Translations under genes and position numbers: made by a program
Notes under the pieces: model-generated
Told to the model about the DNA's origin: nothing
The model's input: the letters and a program-made list of their open reading frames with translations, nothing else
The model's database searches: none
Source: Urechis unicinctus
Lineage: Eukaryota; Annelida; Polychaeta; Xenopneusta; Urechidae
Reading direction: 5' to 3'
NCBI GenBank assembly: GCA_034190875.2
Contig: CM067356.1
Span: 51,137,263-51,201,262, forward strand
Length of the DNA stretch: 64,000 bases
In this document: one piece after another, positions 22,176 through 37,100 of the stretch
Numbering within the stretch: position 1 is the first letter of the stretch
Layout of the letters: each line of letters starts with the position of its first letter

Positions 22176-25100
22176 TCACTTCTCAGCCTCACTCAGCATG
22201 TCAGAGTCTAAAGGATCCACACCATTACAGATACCAGGGGGATGGTTCATATCATCTTCAGCTGCTTCTTCACAATGAGCCACGCCATTGGTGAGTTGTT
22301 GGAGCTTGTGCTGGCGACGATCCCCCGCCTCCTCTATACGTGCCAAGTTGTACATAGAGTAGTACGAGTCCTTGGTAACCTCACGGAGGATGTTGAGGAA
22401 CGATGGAAGCTTGAGGTCTTCTCCCTTTAAGGTTGTATAAGTCTCCAAAATGATCAAGTTACGGCACCTGGAGAGAAATTAAAACAAATTACAACCACAC
22501 TTTATATATTTTGGGACTTTTAAAGCAAGCAGTCGCAAAATAGAAGAGCCGTTGATGGAGGTATGAGAGTAATAACCCGACCTGTCATGGCAGGGTTCCT
22601 GGTAGATGTCCATTTGGAAGTACTGGTTGTTCCAAAGAAAGCAGCGCCGCTTTTTGTACACAGTGTAACGCTTGACGTCTTTCTGGGCCACCAGCAGCTA
22701 TTACAAACCACCACATATAGTTATACTACCACATAACCACTTACTACAAACACACTGCTTGTTACATTAAGTTCACTCTAAATAACCTCATACTACCCAA
22801 CCATTATTCATAGGAAGTTTGTGTCCTCCAAATAACCCCAAGCTCATTCCCAAACACTGATCCAACCATAAACCAATCCACTGAATTTCATGTGACCTTG
22901 TACTTATGATATACATATCTGATTGGTAACAGACCTCAAACCAACAAAAGGGACACAGATGTGACATCTAACTTCAGTAACTATGTGACTGACATATGTA
23001 ACCTGAGCCATCCCACTTGATATACTCTCCATTTATGACTCATTCGTAATAACTCTGAACTGACCCTGTACAAGTATAGATCAACTATCAACAGACCTCA
23101 TACTCTCTGACACTGATCTGCATCTTGAGTTCGGGGCTTTCCTGGTTGATCTCGGGTCGACGTATGGTATGTGTGTAGGTCCAGTTACCTGTACACAACA
23201 AAACCAGCTGATTACTGACACACATAGTCAACATAAATAGGAATGAGAGAATATCAAAGTGGAGGAATAACAGTCATATCTACAGGACCACTCAAACTTG
23301 ATAGGATGCAAGCTGCATTCCTCTAGTATCCTATAAGTATAGGTAGAAACAGGTAGGATTAGTTATGACCAAGCAGGGCACTGCCTCATCACATGTTGTA
23401 TGAGGAAACTTGTGACAAGATGAGCTTGTTGGTTGGTTGGTATTCTAACGGAATGGGGTGGTGTGTCAGTAGGAGTTATATTGAAGATAGGGCACATCGG
23501 TCAAATGTCATGAGGGACTCATTAATGGTTAGCAGGGAGCCATTAACACCAGAAGGATGCAGCCAGTTACGGCTATGAATGGAAACAAGAGCAGAGCTAA
23601 AAAGGTAGCAGCTTTATTACAAACACTTGAATGGTTGGAACAGATAATGGGAGGGATAAGGGTCAACAGTTGCCCGTAGAGCTGGTAAGTCACTTGTTAT
23701 TACACAACAAGCGATTGCTCACTTTATATACAGACAGTGCAGGCCATTTTAAGCACATTAAGTGCTAGCCACTTCTCGACAGGAAGTGCTAGTCACTTTA
23801 TGTACAGAGAGCGCTTGGATTGGTAGTACTTAAGCAAGCGGCCAACGTGTATGGTACGTGATAGCTGAGTGCAAATATAACTATTGATGTTATTTTCAAA
23901 GCAACATTTGGAATGCAAAAATATTGAGGGATCAAGTGTTGAAGTCGGTTTGCAAGTTGTCAAGGAGAAGTAGGAGGATGCACAGGGATTATTACCATTG
24001 TGAGCAGGATAACACTCTGTCATGCACAGCTACACCACAATCAGGGGGTCAACACACCCGAGCATGCACAACAAAGCATTGTTTGAAGGCATGACAATAA
24101 GTGTCCATAGCAACCGAGCAGATTGGTTGGGAGGTAAAAGAGACACTGGTGAGCGTTCCTACTAATGTCATCATTGGTTCCATAGAGGAAGAATTGAGGC
24201 CCATATTTCTCTGGCATGGACACGGTGGTGAGGATGACCTGGTCCTGGGACATAGGGTCGTGGGAGTTCCCTATGTGGAAGTCCACTGCCACCAAACATA
24301 ACAGCTTCAGTATAGCGTGCCCACCTTACTTCTCCCCCACTCCCCCCACCCACAATAAACACTGAATGTACGACTAGCCCACAACCCTCCTGGACATATA
24401 TGGAATAAACGAGGGGGTCAGGTTGTAAGATTTGAGATGCATCGACAACAATGAGATGATGTGAAGGATGGTGGAGAAATACTGAGAGATGACCTACCAT
24501 TTTGGCCCCTGCGTCGAATCCGCGCCTGCATGCGCTGGTTTGGGGTGACGAGGTAGTCATGTACTACGATGAAGTCCTGGAACTGGGGATATGACTGAAA
24601 CACCATGGTACGCTCATTAAGTCGCCAGTTACATAGATGAAAATAAATAGAATGTTATGAGAAGTTACCATGAATCTATAAGTGCATGATTGTGGAAGAC
24701 ACACAACTAGTATGTGAGGAGAAAACACTAAAAACAAAACGGCCACTATATCAAACAAAGCACAGCTTCATCAAGGGTAGCATAACCTCAGACGTTACAT
24801 TTTCTATGGGGATTCCTGCTTCATCGATCAATTCCGTGTGACACTCCGTCTGCTGTAGTTCAATAGCTTGCTCCTAGGGGGCCATAATATATATATGAGT
24901 AAACTATAAGCCGACAGTCATCAGTCCATGTCTGACTAGGACATGGGAGGGTTCGGTGAGAACCCCACGCCCTTAGTGAGAGAAATACAAGTGCAGCATA
25001 CGACACAAGTGTAGTGTAGTAAAAGCAACAACGAAAATATCCAAGCGAACTCACAGTGACACACAGCCTGGGCAGGGCAACAATAAGCAATATGCAAATC

Positions 25101-28100
25101 CAAGTCCATGCAATACCAATGCACCCATCACGGGTAGTTTAGATCTTTACAAATCTCATGATCAAAATCTTCAACAGAACAATTTGGTTTTGCAAGTCAG
25201 AGGTTGGTAATGCCCAGGCTCTGTAGTAAAGTAAATACCAGGCAGGCATTAAACACCAAGACATCAGTAATATACCAAAATGAGCTTATTAACCACCATC
25301 ATGTCCATGGAAACAGATTCTAGGGTGGGTTTTAAAATGCATTATTCCCCAATCAATAAGCATATATTTCACAGTTACGATTTGTGATAGTTGCATAACA
25401 AGTGGGATAGTCCACAGTTAATTGATTAGTGTGACAGCTGGAAGGTAGGAAGATCCACGTGGCATTTTTCTATGTGACAGTGTTATCAAAACCCCTTCCA
25501 CACTATTGACCAGAGAGCGGTGGAAACCGCGTTCTAACATCTAACACAGCTAGTTTATCAAATGAACACTGAACAGACAGCCACTGTAATATGTAACAAG
25601 AAGGGAGGGGGTGGTAGGAACAGCACACACAGGGGTGAGGAGGTTTATATAGAACAGAAAGAAGTTACTGTCAACATGGAATCCCCACCGAGGGTAAAGC
25701 TTGACAGGACCACAGAGCACCTGCTATAGCTTACTCACCACCTCATCTGGAAGCTCGGCCACGAGGAACTTGCGTTTCTTGCTGTCCAGTGACAGTCGGT
25801 CGCCAGCGTCAATATTGAGGCGGTTACACACAGCCTGCAACCAACCAACCATTCAACCCAGTTATCAAATATCATATCTTCAGAGCATCTCAGGGGCAGT
25901 TGATTGAGAAGCGAGGAGCAGTATGTTGTCAGGACAGCTTACCGCGATCATCCGCACCACTTTACGCTCAAAGTCTGTGCTGTTGTCGATAACATCAAAG
26001 TAAGGATGTCCCACCCACGCCTGAAACAGTGGGCCAATGAAAACAAACTGTCAACAAAGTCTGATGACAGCTAATATAGTTCAACAAATCTTCAATACCA
26101 CGATTAAAATTTTAAGAGTAAGTTTCAAGCTGTGGTCAATGAAGTAAATTGAAGTTAAAGACATTGAAACAGTGAGGAGATATTGGTTTGCAGTGTGTGC
26201 AGGGAATGAGGTTACCTGAGAGGTGACTTTGTCGAGGTTGCGGGCCAGTTCTACGCCCTCATACCGCGTGGTGTGGTCGTCCGTGCCATAGAAAGCCTCG
26301 GCACCATACGCAGCAGAAACGAGGTGTAGCACCTGGTTGTAGCGGTTATCGCGCAGGTCCACCTCATTCCACCCATTCTCTTGCTTCATCTTCTCCCACA
26401 GATGAGGCTTCAGGTCTGTCATACACACAACAAGCGAGTCCCCAGCGTGAGACAAGACAATAGGGATTGCCAGACAACGGTTGCCCGGTTAACTGATGGT
26501 TAGCTACTTGGCACATGGGTTTTGTGGTGGTTGAGCTAGCAGGATTTCACCAGCCTCTATCTACCTAATGCTGTAAACAAATGGAACTACCAGACATGTG
26601 GTAACAATATACCACCAGGAGGGATATAACCATCACACCGGTCATATAACCATATCTTAACCACACTCACACAACATGACAAACATACCATGATCAGATC
26701 TTTCAACTGAACATTCCATGGTGAGATCCAGCTTACCCGACCAGGTTTTCAACATGCATGTCTTTATATTTAAGTTAATCTAGCAAATTCTTGAAAAATT
26801 TGTAGGATGGTAAAAGTTTGGATATGAATACAATATTGATTTGACATTATTATCCACTTTAGGTGAATTAACTGGGTCATTGACAATGCACGGACAACAC
26901 CAACATCAGGTTTACATCACCAACCCTAGAGTCAACTCAGACCTGCTTCCACTCCATCAGGGATTATTAATAGGTTAACAATACAATAATATTACTGAAT
27001 AAACTGATATATATTAGTTTGAATGGGTTCTTCACTCTGATCCTTTGATAACTTTCCTCTCAAGAATGCCACAGTGCATGTATATGTCTGTTTGGGGAGG
27101 GGTGCTACAACTAATCTGCTAGTAAAATAAACATTGAGTGAAACTAGTCATTGTTTCTCCAAGCCAGTATCAAGACATCCACACGTCTTCAGCACGGTAC
27201 AACTCAGGCATGATCTATGACGAGGTGTAGTAGGGGCTGAACCAGTCGACAGTGTTAATGTTCTACAGGCTAAGTAGCCCAAGCAACATATCAAGCCAAC
27301 CAACATCATGTCGACAATCCAACAACAGGTGCTTGATACAAAGAGGTGGGAAGAGAATTATCAGGGGTCAATAGCTGAGAAATTCAATGCTTCAACCCGT
27401 CTTACAACAATAGGCTGATAGCATTGGGCGATTGGAGACAAAGAAGAGCCTGTTGAATAGTGCATACTCTTTGTGCCAACAGGGTGTGAACTATAACATA
27501 CAACAATACACATTGGCTGCCCTCAAAGCACAGAGCTAAGTACTGGCTGATCCTGAAGAGCAGGTGGCTTCCGATGCATTGAATGGAATAAGTTGAGTCA
27601 AGGCAATGAATACTTGCAAATAATGCTGATAAGCCAAATGAATGAATTAATGGCTTACTACAGAACATCCAGAATATATGTCAGTTTATCAGTGTGAGGA
27701 GAATAGATGTTATTTGAAAACTTGGAAATATGTTAATCGTTATGTGTGAAGAGCAGAACGCTGCATGAGGTCTGATATCACAATGCAACATGCAATCTCT
27801 TCTGGGCTTTGTCCTGATCAGTGCGGATGAATATGACCGGAGCGCCTCCCCACTCGGTGCTAGCTGCAAGGTGAGAAGGGTTACGAATGACCCCCTTAAT
27901 GATACACAAGCCTGTGTTTCCCAGTCTGCCTTCTTCAATCCCCATTAACAGAAGATGGCATTTCTCTTCAAGTGACAAAACCCCTGGGCTGTAGTAGATG
28001 TGCAGCTGTGCTGAAGGTGCTGGTATACACTAAGATCCTTATGTGTCTTACCGTGAACTGGCAGTCTGAAAACAGAAAGTTGAAAAAAGGAAGAATTAGA

Positions 28101-31100
28101 GAATTGTTCGGAGAGTTAGGGACAGAGAGAGAAGATATCAATATATCTCCATATAAATCTACCAAGATAACCTATGAATTTAACCAACCACACTTATACA
28201 TACTGCAACAAAGAGCCTTCCCCAAAGTTGCGGATTGGTGTCCACTGGAGAGTGAATAAAGTGTAGTGATGGACCAAAGTGACAAATTCACTTGGTAAGA
28301 GTAGATATGACAGAAAGCAGGTGAGACACAGCATGCGATATGAAGGACTACCGCTGTGATCTAACAAGAGTCATAGACAAACAGAGTGTGTCCCAGGGAA
28401 CTCCCAAGAAACACGGTCTGGTCATTCCCTACACTCAACTAGTTCAAATCTTTGCAAGACTAAAACCCAACCAGTGACCCATATCATAGGTTGCCTCGTG
28501 GTGTTTGACAAAAAAATTACCTTTGAGGTCTCACAGGGCTTGGATGCAGAAAGGAGGCTTTCACAACCCACCCTGCCATAAGGCTTGCTACCAGCGGCGT
28601 TTGCTTTCACAAAATCAATTTCGGGCACGCTGACTGAAATAACAGCAGAGATTGAGGTGCCAACCCAGAAAATGGTGGCATGATTTCAGACACCTGTAAT
28701 ATTACCTGTGTGAGGGGATCACTGAAGTCTCTGGAAGAGAAAGAAAGAATGCTGCTGATGAGAGTGGGGAGGTGGCATGCGGTTGATAGATAGAGGTTTC
28801 CATGACTACTTACAGGCTGATGCGTCCATGGCACCTCGATCACAGATGACGAGGCAGTTCTGCTTGCAGGACGCTGCCAGGTCAAAGAAAGTATCCTCAA
28901 TCTGGATCATTGTTCGGATGAGATTCTCTTGAAACCGATAGGCTGCCACACAGACAGTGTTACTGGTCAGTATCCACAGAGACAACCAAGCTGGGTCATG
29001 TGCCACACGCGTCGACAAAATCACAATCAATAACAGAACAGAAAGTGTAACTGTCATTTAGTGCACATCACCAAAAGAAGTAATATCCAGACACAGCCAA
29101 CAATAAATAAATACCAGCTAGCCAGTGATTGGTTGAAACAATTATATAAATTTGATGTCAAAATTTCAAAATGTATTTTTCCGCGATATGAAGAAAAAGA
29201 GATACGATGTGGCCGATCCCTCTGTGCGGCTTCACTCACCCCCCCCCCCCACCACCCAACCGACACACACACACACACACACACACACACAAGAAGCTTA
29301 GCACATGAGGACAGTACGCTGAGCTTGGGGTAGATCACCATCTCTGAGAGTCCACAAGGAAGGACGTTTATACTGAGCCTAGTGGAAATGTGACAGTGGC
29401 TCATGTAATAATATGGCACGTCTGTCTAACTCGGCTATAAGTTATACTGAGTATAAGTAAGACTTGACAAAGAAAAGGAGATTTTTCAAAACGACCCCTA
29501 AAGGCACATGACTAACATATTACATGATTAAATACGACAACAGCAGTCTTTCGGGGGCTGTGGACATGGCTGAAATAATTTGTGACCGCATCCTGTTGCA
29601 AAATCTCCTCATCCGTCAAAAACAAATCATTTTCCGAAAGACTGCCATCACTGCCAATTGTTGTGTGGTGTCTAGTCTTTGTATGAGAGGAACAGGATAC
29701 AAAGATCTACACACAAAATACAGTGGCTTGTCTTATTTTGTCTCTCTCAAAAATCCACCTCTTGTATACCGGCCAAGTGATCCCGACATTGTCAGCACAT
29801 TCTAACACAACATATATATGGTCTTCTCTCTCAGGCTGTGATGATACTCATAGAATTGAGAAGAGGTATTTTCCTGTTACACTCGCTAATAACAAGGGCA
29901 TGACCTTAAGGCATAATATTTATAACACGGAAACAGCCTGACATGATGCTCAATAGTGACATGTCCGAAAGCATACAACTAATCTAAGGTGGATAGCAAA
30001 TCCCGACATGGACCAGACACCAATGTGATACCTTTAGTTGAACGAGGGCCAAAAGCACGAATAAATCTATGTTTTTATTATGAAGTCTTTACTAGACTGT
30101 TTCGTAATCTTACTGTCAGGGGTAGACACGAGGGTCCATCCATCACTGCAGTAAGCACTGAATGAGGACAGAAGAATATGCACCCTGATGGTTGGATGAC
30201 AAGTCTTAACCAGGACAGGAAGGGGGGGGGGGGGGGCGGATGATTTGAGGACAGGGAGATCAATTAACCGTTAGACCAACGACCACCACCTCATAATGCT
30301 TTCATACTTGAAGCCATCCTCAAACACAGACCAACCCGACAAGCATCCAGACAGATAATTAATTGTAAATGAGAGCAATGGCAAGCAAAGAAGTTCACGG
30401 AACGGCCGATTTTCTACAATATATCAAGGTTATATCTACTTGCATTGTCGGTTTGCCCTAACCACTACTCATAAGAATCTCGCCACGGGCTATATTTAGC
30501 TGACTCAGCACCAAGAACGATAACGCAGTTTGCCCTTCTGATGCATTAGAAGCAATACTCGAGCCTGCCGACAACCAGACAGCCACTGACGATATCCAGT
30601 TGCTGAACGGTGTAATGGCAGGTATCGTTCCCGGCCAGACAGCAAAACGGCAGATTTGAGGGCGCGCTTTGGAATAACCACCCAGTGTGAAATTCTGATG
30701 ATGCAATATAAGCCTCGTGTAATCAGGTACATGACAATGATGTCCAAGGAGAAGTAAATGAGGGTTTCCAAGTGAAAACGTTATGCATGTGTCGACGTGA
30801 CCAAACTGCAGACATGGTATAATAATCACAAAATATGGGGCGCTGCGCACATGACTTAACAATTGCGTAAGTATAATTGGATCTCGCTTTACAACAGTTT
30901 GCCAAGTAGCAAGGTGGATGGGCGTGGGCGAACAAGTGACCTCGATCAAGGTGGCCCACATGACTGACTGGCGTGGGAGGCTGAGGGCTGCGTCGTCGGC
31001 CAGACGACCAAACTGTATGTTATGAGGGCATACACAACAGAAACGAATAGCTTTATGCACAGCCGATAGAATAGGCACGCGTATGAGGTTAAATAGGGGT

Positions 31101-34100
31101 CGAGTGCAACCTGGCGCCTTGTGAGAAAGTCAAAACATATTCATAGACCAGAAGTAGAAACAAATGCTGCATAACCATCAATTTTAGACTGAGCAACAAT
31201 AATACGGAAATTAAAATACAACGAACAGTATTCACAAGAGCAGTATATGCCAATGGGAACAGACGATAAGTAGTCTATCGTGTCGTCGAATATTTGAACC
31301 TATCAAGGCTTCATCCAATTTAACTTGTTTCAGTCGTTTCTCTTAAGAAAATATCACTAAAACATGTTGAAAGAAAAACGAAAAGCAAGCAATTACACAG
31401 TCCCCGCCCGCCTGCGCAAATTATCATGTAATTCAATAATGTTCCCGCCAAAGAACGTGTCGAGCAATCAGTTATGGATAAAAGACCTTGACCTTATTGG
31501 GAAAACAACACGATCAAGCCATGGCATTTCCGTGAAACGTATGTATGCAAATGCTTTGCTGTGCTTTGAAGCGGGAGTTAATCGACACTCGGGGGGGGGG
31601 GGGGGGGGGGGGGGGGGTGGTAGACGTGGGGTGGTAGACGTACGGGGTCGATAGCAATGGTAATATTGGGGGTTTACGCCACTTCCAACAACGTGGCGAT
31701 ATCGCGACAGTCGTGTATACAACATTTACTAGGCGGAGGCGGGTTGTGATGCGATGATATAAGTAATGGAGTGACTATATAAAGACGCTATTTAGGAGAT
31801 AGTAGACGCATTTGGACGTATTGGAATCATGCCCATTGACGCCAGCACGAGGCAGGCGGTACATTTGGGGCAAGAAACGGAGACAGATAACCATGATCGT
31901 ATGGAAACTTGTTAGCTTGCCAGTGCTAGCAAATGGCTGGATAAACCAATTGATGATTTGGCAAAGAGACAGGACTAAGCAGGAGTGCTAGCGCTATGCC
32001 CGTATGTTAAGGGGGCAAAAATATATAGCCTCCCAACAAGAAAAGAAATGCGCAAATTCTGGTCACAATTAGAACTTGAACAGTAAAACAACCGGGCTGG
32101 CTTGACTGGGAGAACCTACAACACATAAAGAGCAAGAATTCTGCCTTCCAACTGCGTCGCTCCATCCAAACCATGAATCACGGGTGTCAGATAAATCTCG
32201 TAACGTTGAGGATGCCAAGAGCAGAAGGGATTCAGTAACACTCACATGGACCCTGCCCCCACGAGCACGAAAGTAACTAATAACATCAGCCTATTTTTAC
32301 AGCATGTTTTTTTCTCATTGGGTAGACCTCCTCACGCACGGCCAGAGCTCACCTGTATTTACCTGTATAAGATGTTACGTCACAATCAAGCACCTGTCGT
32401 GACATCATAGAAGCTATCGGGTATCAGCATGCGAAGTGTGGCTTGATTAATTGGGTCGTGATCGATACATGAAGACTTGGTACTAATGAGATATGCGTGA
32501 TCATTCAGGACAATTATGCTCAAATTTGGGCGTACAAGGTATTGTATATTGAGGTTGCGAGCGGGGCGGGTCGATGAAGGTGGGTGGCGGTGGGGGTGGG
32601 GGAAGATGGAGAGCGAACTGCAGGTACGAATTGTGGGCCCATAGCGTGGTCAGCTTTATAATTTATGCCTCAATGTATCTTTATCGGAGAAAACTGATCG
32701 CTCGTACAAAAACAATAAGGCCTTACGAAAGACTTATAGGCATTTTGGAAGTTTATATGGATTCGAGATAGAATTCTAGACAATTAAAAATCCCTTGATG
32801 CAAGCTAATGGTTGGGTGTCATGAATGAGGGTGCTGGGATCGTCTGTAGCAGCTTGTTAACAGAAGAAAGGGAGACAAGTAGGCCTAAAAATTGCCTGTG
32901 TTTGACATGATCGCGCGACACACAGCACCTGGTGGGCGCGGGCCAGACGCACAGATACGGTACTAATAACAATATATATCATTGGCTGGTCGCTGAATCA
33001 ACATATCATTCAGGTCAGCAACTACAAAATACTGCGATTGATCCTGTGGTAATCATCGAAAAACACTAACAAGGGCGTCCATCCACCCCTATCACAGTCA
33101 CAAAACGACCTATCCCCTCGTGGGTTTGAATCAATTTATAGCGCCAAGTTATTGAAGGAGATCTACAAAAAGAAGGTTCATGATGATAAAATCGACGTCC
33201 CAAAAATTAGTTTTAAATTTTTTTACTAAGGCTACTGGAATAAGTTTAAGGGGTCGCTTTACTATGGGTCGCCTGGGGGTCTCTGTAAGAGGAACACATT
33301 AACCACAGGGTCCGCGCTGGTCGTAGGGAACACCCAATTATAATTGGCACGGAAGTATCGAAGTATCGTAGACACCTCACGCCGCATCACAACATCAGGG
33401 CCCTACACCACACAGTAAAAGGGCACCATTTCTTACTGGGCAAAAGCAACTCCATAATTTCCCGGCAGGCTCGAGGCAGAACGGGACGGTGCAACCAGTT
33501 ACGAGAGAGATAAAAGAGAACAGCACCTTGAGTGGCGCACGGCTACTACCAATGTAATCGGCCTGAGCTCAATCCAGTAGAGTAGGGATTAGCGCAGCGC
33601 ATGAGATAAGTCTGGTTTGCCACCCACTTGCAAGACCGGTGTCCATGCCAATATGACAAAACTGAGCTCACAAGTAATAAAGCAGAGCTGCTGAGTATAA
33701 TTTCATACAATTACCATCATTGGCGAAGGCAAATCTGAATTTCGACAACATTTCTCGTTTACTTCCAGGAAGGGTGCTGAAAGGTTAATGGCATCACTTT
33801 GAAACCTACATAAGGAAATCTACGAAATAGGTCCACACCTGAGTCAGCTTACAAACCCCAAATCACAGACTTGTCTTTCATTCTAGGAAAACTCATAAAA
33901 ATAGTCAACTTGAACATCTTGTTGATGGGGTAGCATGTTGATTTTGCCTTGCAAAGATGATGTGCTTAATACTATGAAGTATTAAGTTGACCAACCGCTA
34001 TCTAATCGACATTAACATATAGTAAATCATCAGGCAAACATGCTAAATGACTACCAGCAGGTTCTATAAAGAGAACTAGCTTGGTAACAAAGCAGCCTTG

Positions 34101-37100
34101 GCAAGTGGTTGTAAAACATTTAACTAGGTGAGCTATACATAACATGGACCACAGAAGGTTGGGTAAGCCCTGGGAGTGGCGATTGCAGAATAGAGTTAAC
34201 CATTCTGCAATTCTTATACTGACAGGGTTATGGTAAGAGGAATTTACAGGCAAGCATTTCACCACAAATAATAAACACGTGGTCATTTTTTGTCATAACC
34301 TCTTGTACACATCAGCAATGCTATACAGACACATGTTAATCACAATGAGACAGAACCATTTTTCTGAAACTTTGACACATAGTATAATTATCACAACAGC
34401 AAATTATTTTTTCCTGGCCTTGAAAAGAGTAAATCAACTCACTCTCAGCTTCAGACAGGTCGGTCCATTTGACTCCACCACTGAAAGAGCACAGAACACA
34501 ACATCTCATATGAACACATCACCTGCAACAACAGCTGGGCAACCTAAATCATGTCCTTAAAAAACCATTCAAATCACATAAATATTGTAGATAGATGGTG
34601 TATTTTCAGACTGGTTTATTACAATAGGAATGCCAGATGCAGTGTATACATGGGACAGCTGCATTAGGCTTTTATCTGTTTGAAGTCAATTCATATACCA
34701 ACCTGATCAAGACTGTGGCTGTTTCTGGCACACGGTACACCTGCAAACACATTGCACATCTCAACATATATGGGCAGCTGGCTAGCTTGATACCAGTCTA
34801 ATGCGTGGAGAAAACTAATAACGGTAATAATGGGAAGCCACCAATCGTAGAACAAAGACTCTTAACATAACTGATGGCCAAGAGAACACAATAAAGACCC
34901 TAATTTATGGCAGCAAAGCCAACAACACGTATACAATGAACTGAAGAGGACCTAAACCTAGTGAAGTGACCACTAACTAGTTATGCATATATACACAACA
35001 TTTCTGGGGTAAGGTAAGGAAGCTACCTTGACCTCATATAAACTGGGACCTAACCGCAAACAGGAAGCAGGGGTCACTTACTAAGTTAAGGACAGGCCTC
35101 TCAAACAAGCACTCAAAGTCAATTCAATGAACGTGTTTGGTTATATACATATTATACATGTCACTTAGAATCACCATCTAACACTGATAACTAACACAGG
35201 ATAAAAGTCTGTTATCTACACTGGCTTCCGTGCTTAATACAACACTGTATAACTGACAGAACAACTTGGGGGCAGGAAATGGATTACTGATAAGCCATGG
35301 TTCTTTCGACAGAATTTAACATTTGGTGTTATGACACACGTGGTAACTACTTACGAGGAAGCAGGCCAATGACTTACAACTGAAAACACAGCGTGATGAG
35401 CAAGAATTTAGCTACCACGAAAAATTCTGACAGTTTCCTGGTATTTGAGAAACAACTGATGTTAAGAACTGTTCAGAATTGTCTGGTTAAGATCAACAAG
35501 AGAGTTGGGGAAATCTTAGATATTCTGTAATACATCAGGTCAGATCATTCATTATTTTTATCAACATTACATATTCACCAGGATATTTGAATTGAAAATT
35601 GATATCTGTTTTGGTTTTGGGTTGCATGCTGGCTACTATTGCTGTTCACGATGAACAACTACTAATGATACCATATATTTATGTGTAAAACTCGGCAGGA
35701 AGTTGTTTACCTTCCATCCAAGATTCTCAAAGAATGTGCAAAGTCGAGATTGGCCCGTAGTCTTCCCACCACATGGTCCTGTTAAAACACAAACAAAATG
35801 CAAGCAGTACTGCAACACTTGAACAACATCACAACTGATACAGGACGAGTTCTATCCATGATTAGGCTATCCACCTGGTGATGAAACTGGAGGCCAGTAG
35901 GCCTAGAAGCCTTCAAATCATGGCACATTCGCCTAGCAATTGAAGCATATGCTAAGATGTGTTGGTAAACATTTTGCAAAATTCCACATGCTATATTGAC
36001 AAAATATGCCACCTAAATGTGTCAGATGTTTCTTATTTGATGGAGTCACTTTGAGAATGATGTCGAATCACAGATGACTTCTCTAATCTAAGATCCCTAC
36101 CAATTTTATTTTGGCTTGATGGAAATTACAAGAGGTTTTCTGATTGCTTAAAAACAGCAGTTCAAATTCCCTGTTGGGTTTACTTCGAACAGGAGATTTT
36201 TCTTTAACAATCTAGTCATGTAAGGCTGATTTTGTTAACTTCAAGGCCATCAATATAAGAGGGGTCTATGTATAATTTAGGGTAGCTAGCATTAGCCATA
36301 AATCCCACCCCCCCACATTGGGTTTACACAGTACAAAATATTCAAAAGTCAAGGTCTTGCAAGGAGCCATATAAGAGAGATCCATGTATGATTTCAGGAT
36401 GCTTGCTGGATTTGTTACAAAATGTGCCATCAAATTTTACAAACAGATGGAAGGAGGGACCTAGGCTGGAGCAATGGTATATGATAAGCTCTGCTGAACA
36501 GCTGAAACATAAAGCAAGAAGTCAAATATTTAATGATTAAGACTTGGACAAAGCAGGGTGAATCATGGAATAAAAAAAAAAAGTAAGGTAACAATAGTGT
36601 CCAATGGCACACCAATCCTTATGTGTTATATGTTGAATAGATAAGATTGAACTTATTAAGCAGCCGCCTTCTAGAATAAATGGAAAAAGAGGAAACACCA
36701 TTGACTGGAGATGAATACAAACAATTATCCACCAGTCCATTGACTAGACCAGGCCTTTCCAGCCTCTCGTCTAGGTGAAAGTGTCATGCTGCAGGTATGA
36801 CCCTTGCAATGACCTCTCCACTTAACTACCAGGATCCCATTGTCCACCTACATGAGTCGCAACCCTCGGCCAACAGGGCATAGGTGTTAGGGAAGGTGTT
36901 AGCCAGAGACCCGTCGACTGGACAGGTGATCTTTGGATTGGGCGGGCTGAAATGTACTCGAAAGACCTTCAACCTGTCTGTCCGTGCCTCCAAGGCCTGA
37001 TGCAAAAAAATAGCCTAGTCCATGTAAACAGCTCATTCAAAGACAAAGTGCGACGCAGCGTCAATGATCAAGCTAAATACTGCTCTGTAGTATAAAGTTT

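Noticed and set aside
24171-24560. 129-codon minus [18 protein letters not shown]...
   Set aside because: Crosses the TTD14 exon 10 donor in a different frame. Only the embedded 24163-24285 segment in another frame looks exon-like.
27972-28259. 95-codon plus ORF in a TTD14 intron
   Set aside because: No family, no splice partners and lysine-rich AT-biased composition; probably chance.
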